Shown here piece by piece: positions 17,351-25,162 of a stretch of DNA of 64,000 bases (its first letter is position 1; each line of letters opens with the position of its first letter). The notes under the pieces were generated by a model. The model worked only from the letters and a program-made list of their open reading frames with translations, ran no database searches and was not told the origin of the DNA. The DNA is from Phycisphaerae bacterium (GTDB lineage: Bacteria > Planctomycetota > Phycisphaerae > UBA1845): positions 62,001-126,000 of the forward strand of contig JAJDDQ010000066.1 of the NCBI GenBank assembly GCA_029260215.1, given 5' to 3'. Made by a program: the position numbers and the translations under genes.

Positions 17351-18560
17351 GAAGTTTCGCGCCCACAATATGAGCGACGCATTGGCCAAGGTGAAACGAG
17401 AGTTCGGACCGGATGGCGTGATCTTGCAGACTCGTTCATACAATGAGGGCGCGGTTTTGGGTTACGGCGGAAAGAGCGTCGTCGAAATCACGGCCGCAAA
17501 AGACCTCGCCTCGGTGCAAACCGGCGACACAAAAAGGCGCCCAGCCAACCCCGCCCGTCGCAACACCGTCGCAGGCGACAGGGGCCTTACGCGTATCCCG
17601 AAAGAAGAAAGTGCCGATGTCATGGCACTGCAACGCAACCTGACCGAGCTGTCCGGCGTCGTCGGCGACCTGCTCGATGACGCACGCGACCTCGGCCGCA
17701 TCTCCGTACCTAAGTCTCTCAAGCGCCATTACCACCAGCTTATCGAAGCCCAGGTCGCCGAAGAACTCGCCGCCAAGCTCGTCCGCCGCGTCCGCGCCGA
17801 GTGTTCCGCCGCAGAACTTGCCGACGAAAAAACCGTCAGACGAAAGATCGCAGCCTTCATCGCCTCCATGCTCCCCGTCGCCGACTCGACCGTACAGAAA
17901 AAAGGCACCCGTCCCGCCGTGATCGGCCTCGTCGGTCCCACCGGCGTCGGAAAAACCACGACAGCCGCCAAGCTCGCCGCCGATTTCTCACTCCGCAAAG
18001 GACGCTCCGTCGGACTACTTTCCCTCGACACGCAACGACTCGGAGCACTGGAACAAATACGCGCCTTCGCCGAAGTCATCGGCGTACCCCTCGCCCAAGC
18101 CGCCGACCCGCAGGCGGTCAGCGCAATCATGAAAGATTTCGCCGACCGCGACGTCGTCATCATCGACGCCAATGGCCAAAACCACCGCGACCAACCCGGC
18201 ATGCACGCCCTCAAGAACCTCCTCGCCGCCGCCTCCCCCACAGAGGTGCATCTCGTGCTGCCCGGCACATACCAAACGCCCGTGCTCCTCGAAACAATAC
18301 GTGGCTACCAGACGCTCGGTGTCGATCGGCTCCTTTTCACCAAGCTCGACGAAGCCGTCGGACTCGGCGTCATTCTGAACTGTCTCGCCCTCGCAGACGC
18401 CCAGCTTTCGCTCACCTCCGCAAGCCCAGACGTATCCGCCGCCCTCCAACAAGGCGAAGCCGCACGCATCTCCAAGGGCATCATCGGTGACGATTCCCCC
18501 AACGAAGCCCCTCAACCACCGCCCCAAACTCCAAAAACCATAGGCAGCCTGAAGCCATGA
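17340..18560 (+). CDS. flhF: Flagellar placement GTPase FlhF
   Basis: 406 residues. The N terminus MNIKKFRAHNMSDALAKVKR and FGPDGVILQTRSY are typical, and the SRP-type NG domain follows with P-loop GPTGVGKT at residues 199-206 and SLDTQRLGALEQIRAFAEV. The usual DTAG motif of SRP GTPases appears changed to DANGQ near residue 280, and the specificity motif is TKLDE. FlhF marks the site and number of polar flagella. The last 30 residues are Pro-rich. Confidence 0.93.
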   Translation: MNIKKFRAHNMSDALAKVKREFGPDGVILQTRSYNEGAVLGYGGKSVVEITAAKDLASVQTGDTKRRPANPARRNTVAGDRGLTRIPKEESADVMALQRNLTELSGVVGDLLDDARDLGRISVPKSLKRHYHQLIEAQVAEELAAKLVRRVRAECSAAELADEKTVRRKIAAFIASMLPVADSTVQKKGTRPAVIGLVGPTGVGKTTTAAKLAADFSLRKGRSVGLLSLDTQRLGALEQIRAFAEVIGVPLAQAADPQAVSAIMKDFADRDVVIIDANGQNHRDQPGMHALKNLLAAASPTEVHLVLPGTYQTPVLLETIRGYQTLGVDRLLFTKLDEAVGLGVILNCLALADAQLSLTSASPDVSAALQQGEAARISKGIIGDDSPNEAPQPPPQTPKTIGSLKP

Positions 18561-18607
18561 TCCACCCCCACCTCACCAAATGTGAAGCCATGATCCACTT
18601 CCACCCC

Positions 18608-18706
18608 GCGACAGAAAACATTCTTTTCCCCCCTTACAAAGGGGGGATACAGGGGGGTTCGGACCAGAGCAACGTCCTGCTTCGCACGAAGAACCTCCCC
18701 CAGCCC
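18608..18706 (+). repeat. Dispersed repeat family C, copy 1
   Basis: About 99 bases containing CCCCCCTTACAAAGGGGGG, a strong hairpin, then ATACAGGGGGGT and a tail with CTTCGCACGAAGAACCTCCC. A reverse-oriented copy lies at 30042-30140 and aligns through both the hairpin and the tail. It fills most of the 175 bases between flhF and the flhG-like gene. Confidence 0.85.
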
Positions 18707-18735
18707 ACCAACCGAATGCGGGAGGCGCGCGCAAC

Positions 18736-19674
18736 ATGAGGTTCCGCCGCGACCCAAACACAAGCGGAAGAATATCCGTCGCATCGACCCGCGATCGGAC
18801 GACCCCAAAGTTCCCATTCGCCTCAGACTCACCGCACCCCACAAGACCGTACCCATCAGAAAACCGCATCGCAATCATCGGCTCAGTCGCCGGCGTCGGC
18901 CGACGAACGCTCCTGCGAAACCTCGTCGCCACCCTCGCAGCCCGAAGCCACGACGTCTCCGTCGAACGCGAATTCAGCCAAGGAACCCCCGACCTCTCCG
19001 CCGATTGGAACCCCAACCCGCTCGCCGACCGCCGTTTCCACCGATCAGAGTACGCACCGCCGCGCCCCCAAGGAGGACATCACATTCTGGGTGGCACGGT
19101 CTGGCGCAGCCAGGCCGTGGCATTCCGCAACGCCCACGGCCCACCGGCCGCGCCGGTAGACGGTGTAACCCTGCGCCACGAGTTGCCACCCGTTTCGGGA
19201 TGCACCCGCCCCCAGCTCATACTCACCGATTGCGGTGTCGGGTTCCAACACGCCGCCATCGAACGCGCAGCCAAGTGCCGCCAAATCATGATCGTGACGT
19301 CCCCCGACAAAATCGCCTTGACCTTCGCCTACACAATAATCAAAGCCCTGCGCATCGAAGCGTATCACGGAGCCATAGGCCTCGTCCTCAATCGCGCCGC
19401 CAATCGCGTCACCGCCGAAGATGCCATCATCCGCATCCGGCACGCCGCGAAAAAATTCCTCAAGATTTCCCTTGCATACGCCGAGTGGTCGCTCCAAGAT
19501 GACCGCGTATCGTGTGCGATCGGAGTACGGGAACCCCATGTTCTCACCGCTCCACGCAGTCGCTACAGCCGATGCGTCGTGCGAATCGCCGACCAGCTCG
19601 CGAAGGATCGCGAGACCTGTCACCGGGGTTCGCTCACGCAGACATTGACGCGTTTCGCCGCACTATTCGCCTAG
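18736..19674 (+). CDS. FlhG/MinD-like protein with degenerate P-loop and repeat insertion
   Basis: 312 residues, placed after flhF where flhG (a MinD-type ATPase that limits flagellar number) belongs. The C-terminal half matches FlhG: LILTDCGVGFQHAAIERAAK, then QIMIVTSPDKIALTFAYTII. The N-terminal nucleotide site is broken: where the family has GKGGVGKT this has SVAGVGRRT (residues 50-58), so the P-loop lysine is arginine. Residues about 119-156 are encoded by tandem hairpin repeats at 19090-19203, the second of which recurs in non-coding DNA at 36501. Either a decaying gene still in frame or a repurposed non-hydrolysing FlhG. The frame itself is open throughout. Confidence 0.6.
   Translation: MRFRRDPNTSGRISVASTRDRTTPKFPFASDSPHPTRPYPSENRIAIIGSVAGVGRRTLLRNLVATLAARSHDVSVEREFSQGTPDLSADWNPNPLADRRFHRSEYAPPRPQGGHHILGGTVWRSQAVAFRNAHGPPAAPVDGVTLRHELPPVSGCTRPQLILTDCGVGFQHAAIERAAKCRQIMIVTSPDKIALTFAYTIIKALRIEAYHGAIGLVLNRAANRVTAEDAIIRIRHAAKKFLKISLAYAEWSLQDDRVSCAIGVREPHVLTAPRSRYSRCVVRIADQLAKDRETCHRGSLTQTLTRFAALFA
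19133..19203 (+). repeat. Hairpin repeat family E, copy 1 (inside the flhG-like gene)
   Basis: 71 bases sharing CGGTAGAC, ACCCTGCGCCACG and CCGTTT-GGGATGC with 36501-36571; I count roughly 80% identity without gaps. The first 30 bases form an imperfect hairpin (ACGGCCCACCGGC against GCCGGTAGACGGT). A second hairpin, CACGGTCTGGC paired with GCCAGGCCGTG, lies just upstream at about 19096-19120. Confidence 0.75.
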
Positions 19675-19697
19675 TGCATGGCCGCACGCTGTCTCGT

Positions 19698-19749
19698 GGG
19701 TTTCGCTCTTTCAGAGCCGCGACCGTAAGAGAGCAGGGAGCACGAAACC
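19698..19749 (+). repeat. Dispersed repeat family B, copy 1
   Basis: About 52 bases with the core CAGAGCCGCGACCGTAAG, flanked by short inverted ends GGTTTCG and CGAAACC. Related copies lie at 21171, 26662 (reverse) and 47030. It fills the gap between the flhG-like gene and the next gene. Confidence 0.8.
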
Positions 19750-19770
19750 GCACAATGGGCAGGAGTGCCG

Positions 19771-20232
19771 ATGATCTGGTCGGCACGAAGAAACGCGTCC
19801 GCCGACGGCATGGATGCCGCCGGTCCGAAAAAAACGGTCGAGTGTCGATCGCGGATGGATCCGAAACCAAGTCCTGACGCGATCCTCGCTCTACAAGAAC
19901 GGTTTCAACGTCGTCACAAGGATGTGGCCATGGGCGTATCGCGCTTCACCGCTGCCGCTTTGGGGTTGATGGCCTTCGCTGCCAGCACCATCGCAGGCCT
20001 ATTCAGTCGCAATCCCGTCGAGTCCGTCCTTACAAACGCACTCTGGGCCATGATCATTTTCGCGTTTATCGGGCTTGGTGTGGGCATGGCCGCCGACGTT
20101 GTCATCCGGGAGTACTCAACCGGGCGTAAGCGCGACATCCGCGCTCGATACGACGCCCCGAACGAGTCCGAGAAGTCTCCGAATTCGGAAAAATCATCGA
20201 CCGAAGACCAGGTGGAGCCGATGGGTACGTGA
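19771..20232 (+). CDS. Small membrane protein of unknown function in the flagellar cluster
   Basis: 153 residues from ATG 19771, with AGGAG at 19761-19765; internal ATGs at 19810 and 19855 are alternatives. Two membrane segments (about residues 52-70 and 82-104, with AALGLMAFAASTIAGLF and ALWAMIIFAFIGLGVGMAAD) precede a charged tail rich in Ser, Glu and Pro. I do not recognise the family. It lies between the flhG-like gene and the sigma-28 gene, where Bacillus has chemotaxis genes, so a flagellar or sigma-related role is only guilt by association. Confidence 0.75.
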   Translation: MIWSARRNASADGMDAAGPKKTVECRSRMDPKPSPDAILALQERFQRRHKDVAMGVSRFTAAALGLMAFAASTIAGLFSRNPVESVLTNALWAMIIFAFIGLGVGMAADVVIREYSTGRKRDIRARYDAPNESEKSPNSEKSSTEDQVEPMGT

Positions 20233-20314
20233 TCCCGCGTAGCGAAAACCGTACGCGGCAAGCCGGTGTCCGAGAGATTGAACGCGGCAATGCGAAGCTC
20301 AAGGAGCGGATTGA

Positions 20315-21136
20315 ATGCAAACGACCGTGAAAAAGCAAAGCCTCCACGAAGTTTGGGTTGAGTACAAAAGCACACGCGACCCCTTGTTGCGCAATCGCCT
20401 TCTCGAAACCTACAAGGGAATCGTCAAGTACAATTCCGAACGAATCGGAGCCAAGCTGCCCGACGAAGTCGAAGTCGATGACCTCATGTCCGCCGGCATT
20501 TTCGGACTCGTCGACGCCATCGAATCATTCGACCTCGAACGAGGCGTCAAATTCGAAACCTATTGCGCCCCCAGAATCCGAGGCGCAATCCTCGACGAAC
20601 TGCGCGCCATGGACTGGGTGCCCCGCCTCGTAAGAAGCCGCGCAAACAAGCTCGATCGCGCAACCCAGGCACTCGAAACGCTCAACGGCCGAGCGCCCAC
20701 CGAACAGGAAATCTCAAGGCACATGGCCCTCCCCCCCGAGGAGTTCAAACGACTGCTGAGGGACGCGAAAGCCGTCTCCGTCGTATCTCTTTCCCGAAAA
20801 CAATACGAAACCGATTCCAGCCGCGACGTCTGCGAAATCGACGTCCTGCAGGACAAACGCAGCAGCGACCCCGTAGAGGAAGCCCAAAAACGCGACCTCC
20901 GCGAATTCATCACCAAAGGCCTGTCCCGCGCCGAGAGACTGGTGTTAATACTCTATTACTACGAGCAGATGACCATGAAGGAGATCGGCAACACGCTCGA
21001 TCTCTCGGAGTCGCGCGTCAGCCAGATGCACTCGTCCATCCTCGCCCGCCTGAAAGAGCAGGTCTACCGAAATCATCAGGACGACGAGATGGCCTTCGAC
21101 CAGAACATGGCCGCAGAATGGCTCGCAGGCTGCTGA
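20315..21136 (+). CDS. fliA: RNA polymerase sigma-28 factor (FliA/WhiG/SigD family)
   Basis: 273 residues. Region 2 has VDDLMSAGIFGLVDAIESFD and KFETYCAPRIRGAILDELRA, including the -10 recognition helix; region 3 has NGRAPTEQEISRHM; region 4 has LSRAERLVLILYYYEQMTMK, then the helix-turn-helix LDLSESRVSQMHSSIL. AAGGAG at 20301-20306 precedes the ATG by eight bases. Sigma-28 transcribes late flagellar genes. Its place at the end of the cluster mirrors sigD of Bacillus. Confidence 0.95.
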   Translation: MQTTVKKQSLHEVWVEYKSTRDPLLRNRLLETYKGIVKYNSERIGAKLPDEVEVDDLMSAGIFGLVDAIESFDLERGVKFETYCAPRIRGAILDELRAMDWVPRLVRSRANKLDRATQALETLNGRAPTEQEISRHMALPPEEFKRLLRDAKAVSVVSLSRKQYETDSSRDVCEIDVLQDKRSSDPVEEAQKRDLREFITKGLSRAERLVLILYYYEQMTMKEIGNTLDLSESRVSQMHSSILARLKEQVYRNHQDDEMAFDQNMAAEWLAGC

Positions 21137-21170
21137 TGCGTGCATGACACTTCTGGCCGGGTGATCGAGG

Positions 21171-21223
21171 CTTATCAGAACCGCGACACTGAGTGCGACC
21201 GAGGAGGGAGCACGAAGGGAGCG
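21171..21223 (+). repeat. Dispersed repeat family B, divergent copy
   Basis: CTTATCAGAACCGCGAC, an inserted ACTGAGTG, then CGACCGAGGAGGGAGC. It starts like the 47030 copy (CTTATCAGAGCCGCG) but diverges in the right half. Lies in the 454 bases between the sigma gene and the next gene. Apart from this and a family A copy I see nothing coding there. Confidence 0.6.
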
Positions 21224-21400
21224 GCCAAGCCGCGAACGTGATAGACGCTTCTTCGCCCGTATCAGCCGTTCCGATACGAGATTTCCGGCTTCGCCGGTAT
21301 TGTCACGGACTCGCTGCTGATTCACTGGCGGACAACATTCGTTTTCGCCGATACACCTCAAAGTCGCGCATGACTCTGCCCGATTCGCCGGTCCACAACG

Positions 21401-21426
21401 AGCCGCGGACTTCAGTCCGCGCGGAC
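21401..21426 (+). repeat. Palindromic repeat family A, copy 3
   Basis: Identical over its 26 bases to copy 1 (AGCCGCGGACTTCAGTCCGC then GCGGAC), same orientation. Lies upstream of the small acidic-protein gene. Confidence 0.85.
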
Positions 21427-21590
21427 TCGGATTCAGGCTCTGATTCAGTTTCGGAACGAATCTCGATTCCGAAGGGATTCTTCAACCTCGGCGATACGCC
21501 CGAAACGGCAGAACCGCGACAAGACAACCGAGTCGTTCACAAACCTCCGAACGATGATGGGGCATACACCTCGCCCCCGGAGACGCCGCA

Positions 21591-21917
21591 ATGGCCGACA
21601 TACCACCGATCCTGGGTTCCGCCGCACAAGCCGGCTACCAGCAAGCCGACGTCTCAAAAGCACGTGACGCCGAAAAATCAGGCCGAGCAGAGGCAGGCAG
21701 ACGCGAAGCCAAGGCGATCGACGAAGCCGGATCAACCATCGAAGCCAACGACGAGGACGTCGCCGTATTCGCAGACGCAGAAGGTGCCGGTGGACAAGGC
21801 CGAAGCAGCCAGGAAGAATCCAATGACGCCCACGAATCCGACCAGCAGGCCGACGAAGATTCGCAGGGCTTTTCGACCGATTCAACCGGCCAAACGCACG
21901 TCGATCTCGAGGCATAG
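21591..21917 (+). CDS. Small acidic protein of unknown function, last gene of the flagellar cluster
   Basis: 108 residues from ATG 21591 with GGAG at 21579-21582. The N-terminal half is helical and mixed charge (SAAQAGYQQADVSKARDAEK), then VFADAEGAGGQGR and a Ser, Glu, Asp rich tail ending HVDLEA. No signal peptide or membrane segment. A strong terminator follows 46 bases later. I chose this frame over a longer overlapping ORF (21193-22218) because it has a ribosome site, ends cleanly before the terminator and does not run into dapF. Function unknown; it could be a cytoplasmic flagellar accessory. Confidence 0.65.
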   Translation: MADIPPILGSAAQAGYQQADVSKARDAEKSGRAEAGRREAKAIDEAGSTIEANDEDVAVFADAEGAGGQGRSSQEESNDAHESDQQADEDSQGFSTDSTGQTHVDLEA

Positions 21918-21963
21918 GTGCGTTTCGCCGATCCAAGCCAAGCCCTTGGGAGAGGGACGGCTG

Positions 21964-21995
21964 AAGGCCCGGCTTACCCAAGCCGGGCCTTTCTC
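21964..21995 (+). terminator. Intrinsic terminator of the flagellar cluster
   Basis: Perfect 12-base stem AAGGCCCGGCTT / AAGCCGGGCCTT around loop ACCC, followed by TTCTCC. It is the first strong terminator I see after fliG and marks the end of the co-directional cluster. Confidence 0.88.
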
Positions 21996-22070
21996 CCGAC
22001 AAAACACCCCAAATCCACCGCCAAAACGAAACATTCCATCAATTGAGAGACCCCGACCTCCCCCAAAACG

Positions 22071-22096
22071 AGCCGAGGACTTCAGTCCGCGCGGAC
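22071..22096 (+). repeat. Palindromic repeat family A, copy 4
   Basis: AGCCGAGGACTTCAGTCCGC then GCGGAC; one base differs from copy 1, slightly weakening the hairpin. Lies 63 bases before dapF, same orientation as copies 1-3. Confidence 0.82.
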
Positions 22097-22159
22097 TTCC
22101 CAACCCCACCTCCCGGAACCGCTACGATTTCCCCGCAGCCCCGATAGAATACCCCGATC

Positions 22160-22990
22160 ATGAAAGTCACAAAAATGCACGGTACGGGCAACGACTACGT
22201 CTTCGTCCACTGCTTTGACGAGCACATCGCCGATCCGCCAGCCACCGCCCGGCGCATCGCGGACCGCCACACCGGCGTCGGCGGCGACGGGTTGATTATG
22301 ATTTGCCCGTCCGAAATCGCTCCCGTCCGCATGGAAATGTACAACAACGACGGCTCCCGCGCCCAAATGTGCGGCAACGGCCTCCGCTGCGTCGCCAAGT
22401 ATGCCTTCGACCACGGGCTGACCGATCAGACCAGCATCCCCATCGAAACGGACGACGGCCTGAAAATCGCCGAATGCACGCTCGAAAACGGAAAAGTCTC
22501 GCGCGTACGCATCGACATGGGCCTGCCCCGATTCGCACCGACTGAAATTCCCGTCAATCTTTCCGGCGACTGCGTCCAGGACGCGACCATCAAAATCCGA
22601 GGCCGCGACCTCAAGATGACCTGCATCTCGATGGGCAATCCCCACGCCGTTTTTTTCCTGGATTCCTTCAACCAAATTTCACACTTCCAGGACGGCCCCG
22701 CCATCGAGAATCACCCGCTCTTCCCGGAGCGCGTCAACGCGCATTTCGTCACGATTGAGAATCGATCGCGCGTCAACGTCCTCACCTGGGAACGCGGCAC
22801 GGGGCGAACGCTTGCGTGCGGAACCGGCGTGTCAGCCGTCTGCGTCGCTGGAGTCAAGACGGCCCGCACGGACCGCCGCATCATCGCCAAAGTTGAAGGT
22901 GGAGAACTCGAACTCGAATGGGCCGACGACAACCGGGTCTTCAAGACCGGCCCTGCCGTCGAAGTCTTTCAGGCTGACTGGCGAGCGTAG
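22160..22990 (+). CDS. dapF: Diaminopimelate epimerase DapF
   Basis: 276 residues. Converts LL- to meso-diaminopimelate for lysine and peptidoglycan synthesis in the cytosol. The N-terminal MHGTGNDYV motif and both catalytic cysteines are present: Cys71 in MCGNGLRC and Cys220 in ACGTGVSAVC. Length is normal. Its presence implies a DAP-based cell wall or at least lysine synthesis. It stands alone: the flagellar terminator precedes it and no partner follows. Confidence 0.97.
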   Translation: MKVTKMHGTGNDYVFVHCFDEHIADPPATARRIADRHTGVGGDGLIMICPSEIAPVRMEMYNNDGSRAQMCGNGLRCVAKYAFDHGLTDQTSIPIETDDGLKIAECTLENGKVSRVRIDMGLPRFAPTEIPVNLSGDCVQDATIKIRGRDLKMTCISMGNPHAVFFLDSFNQISHFQDGPAIENHPLFPERVNAHFVTIENRSRVNVLTWERGTGRTLACGTGVSAVCVAGVKTARTDRRIIAKVEGGELELEWADDNRVFKTGPAVEVFQADWRA

Positions 22991-23389
22991 CAGTGGGGGA
23001 TCCCGAGTTCAGTCTTGGATCGGAATTGCACGTTATCAGAATGCTTCGGCAAGAAAGCATTGCGGCTCTCAAAGGTGAGAACGCAACACACAGTGACCGA
23101 CGGAATTGTGCTGACTCAGGTGGATGCCGTCCTTGATTCTGCTGAGAGATCAAGTCGCGCACCAAGCGCTACAGTGCGCGTTGCTTCCAATTCATTTGCT
23201 GGCACAAGTATGGCAATCTTAGGGTTGACGCTTTCCATTCGCCGGCTACGATCAATACCGGTTGATTACTGTAACAGGTAGGCGACGGACTGACCGCGGC
23301 GCGGTCATGGTCACCGCGCTGCCGTCGCTCCAAATCACCGCCTGCCGAATGCCTCCCATCACCGGGGAGCGCCAAGAAGGAGTCCTACA
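22991..23389. other. Intergenic region without a recognisable gene
   Basis: About 400 bases. It contains CTTGGATCGGAATTGC at 23014-23029, identical to 42835-42850 just after a family A repeat, so this is probably a repeat remnant. AAGGAG near the right end belongs to the next gene. An 88-codon ORF at 23015-23281 has no ribosome site or recognisable sequence. Confidence 0.5.
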
Positions 23390-24970
23390 ATGTATGCACG
23401 CGATTCTCTTACGATGTTTGCGGTATCGGTCTGCGCCGCACTGACAACTGTCGGCGCCCGAGCGGAGTGCCCAACACTTGAATTCGAAGAGTTCTCCTCC
23501 GGAACGACGATCACTTCGCAGTACGTCGGCGTCACGTTTTCAGCGCCTGACACGTTCGGATCGTGCGACGGAGATGTGAGAGTGTGGAACATGGGAACGT
23601 ACGGAGGAACTTCCTCGGGCACGCGGGGTTTGCGTACCTTCGCGGGGCCGGGGTGTGAATTCAGTCCCGAGCATTTTCGCATGGTGTTCGACGAACCGCA
23701 GGGCGAAGTCACGTTTACCGTCGGGCCTTACTGCGGGGACTATGTGATTCGGGCCTACAACGCGGTTTCCGGTGGAGGGCTTGTCCATTCCCAAGTCGTG
23801 GCCATCACAGATTGCTTGAGTTTGCACGGCGTGTATCGGTTCGTACGCGTGCCTTCGCCCGCCGAGAACATCCGCCGGATCGAGATCGACGCGGGCATGG
23901 GCGCATCGGAAAGCATCGACGATCTGCGCTTCGATCTGGACGACACGCCGCCCATCATCGAAATCGAAACTCCCATGGCGCGCGAGTGCGTGTGCGACTC
24001 GGTGCCGATCTTTGGCTCGGTGGACGACCCCGACGGCCTCTACATTGGAGACAAGCTCGAAATCCGCGGGCAGGACGAAGTGGGCTGGACGTTCCACAAC
24101 GACGCAACCGGTCCATGGTCGGGCCTACTCTACACATGGAATGCGTCGAGCGTACCGGGAGGATACTATTATCTGCGCGTGACCGGTGAGAACCGCTGCC
24201 AACTGTCCGCATCGGACACCACCTTTGTCTATGTCGACAAGCTGCCCCCGGTCCTGGAGGTCCGCACTCCAGCCCCCAACGCCGTTGTCGGCGGCACGGT
24301 CTGTTTTGACGGGTCAGCCTACGAATCTCGCGGAACGCGGGGCGGTTGTTTCGAAAGCTACACCGTTCGTTACGACGCTGGCGGCAGCCTCTTGCCCGTT
24401 GAGCCAGGCACACCGGTCTACACGTCGCCGGTCGTCAACGACCCGTTCGCCCACTGGGACACGCGCGACGGTATCCCTGATGGGTCCTACCCGGTCGAAA
24501 CGCGCGCCGTGGATATCTGCGGGAACGAGATCACCGACGTTCGCAATGTCGTCGTGGACAACACCTCGCCCGACGCGATCATCACCCAGCCGCAGGATTG
24601 TCTTTATGTCGAGGAGGCAGTCGCGGTTTTCGGAACAGCGCTAGACCAACACCTGCGCAATTGGGTGCTGGAATTCACCGGTGATGGTGAGCACAATTGG
24701 CAGACGATCGCATCGAGCGACGAGCCGCGCGTCAACGACCTGCTCGCGATCTGGGATGTGACGGAACTGCCGACGTGCGCCTACACGCTTCGCCTGCGTG
24801 TCTGGGATGAATCCGTCATTGATTGCAACAATTCGATTCGCAACCGCACCGATTACATGGTTACTGTGAACGTCGGCGTTTGCGAGAACTTCGATTCCGA
24901 CAACGACGGAGACATAGATCTGCACGACTTCGGCGCGTTCCAGGACGCGTTCACCGGCGGCGGTGAGTGA
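23390..24970 (+). CDS. Secreted protein with C-terminal dockerin-like calcium loop
   Basis: 526 residues. AAGGAG lies eight bases before the ATG. A signal peptide ends at about residue 25 (VGARA before ECP). The body is beta-rich and Cys-containing, with two or three Ig-like or Big-type modules opening DDTPPIIEIETPMA (about 183), DKLPPVLEVRTPAPN (about 283) and DNTSPDAIITQPQ (about 387). It ends with DSDNDGDIDLHDFGAFQ, a single dockerin/EF-hand-like loop common in planctomycete exported proteins. The protein is probably at the surface or in the periplasm; the function is unknown. Confidence 0.85.
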   Translation: MYARDSLTMFAVSVCAALTTVGARAECPTLEFEEFSSGTTITSQYVGVTFSAPDTFGSCDGDVRVWNMGTYGGTSSGTRGLRTFAGPGCEFSPEHFRMVFDEPQGEVTFTVGPYCGDYVIRAYNAVSGGGLVHSQVVAITDCLSLHGVYRFVRVPSPAENIRRIEIDAGMGASESIDDLRFDLDDTPPIIEIETPMARECVCDSVPIFGSVDDPDGLYIGDKLEIRGQDEVGWTFHNDATGPWSGLLYTWNASSVPGGYYYLRVTGENRCQLSASDTTFVYVDKLPPVLEVRTPAPNAVVGGTVCFDGSAYESRGTRGGCFESYTVRYDAGGSLLPVEPGTPVYTSPVVNDPFAHWDTRDGIPDGSYPVETRAVDICGNEITDVRNVVVDNTSPDAIITQPQDCLYVEEAVAVFGTALDQHLRNWVLEFTGDGEHNWQTIASSDEPRVNDLLAIWDVTELPTCAYTLRLRVWDESVIDCNNSIRNRTDYMVTVNVGVCENFDSDNDGDIDLHDFGAFQDAFTGGGE

Positions 24971-25011
24971 ATCCCGGATGCCGATCGCCTTTCCACGCTG
25001 CCCCCAGCCAC

Positions 25012-25043
25012 TCCTCTTCGACCTGCCGTTGGGTCGAAGAGGA
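25012..25043. terminator. Hairpin between convergent genes, possible bidirectional terminator
   Basis: A 12-base perfect stem TCCTCTTCGACC / GGTCGAAGAGGA with an 8-base loop, in the 192 bases between the 3' ends of the secreted-protein gene (+) and the O-antigen ligase gene (-). There is no clear T-run on either side, so termination is plausible but not certain. Confidence 0.5.
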
Positions 25044-25162
25044 CCGTTTGTGCGCATCCGCTCGGCGTCCGCCGTCGCAATATTTCTGGACGACCGGAGC
25101 ACTTGACTCAGTCAAGCGTCACCCGACAGGAGCAGAATGCCGCACCACGCATTGAACCTGCT

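Noticed and set aside
21193-22218. Plus-strand open frame of 341 codons between the sigma-28 gene and dapF
   Set aside because: It reads through a family A repeat, the terminator and another repeat, and overlaps dapF by 59 bases. The 108-codon frame at 21591 has the better ribosome site and end.
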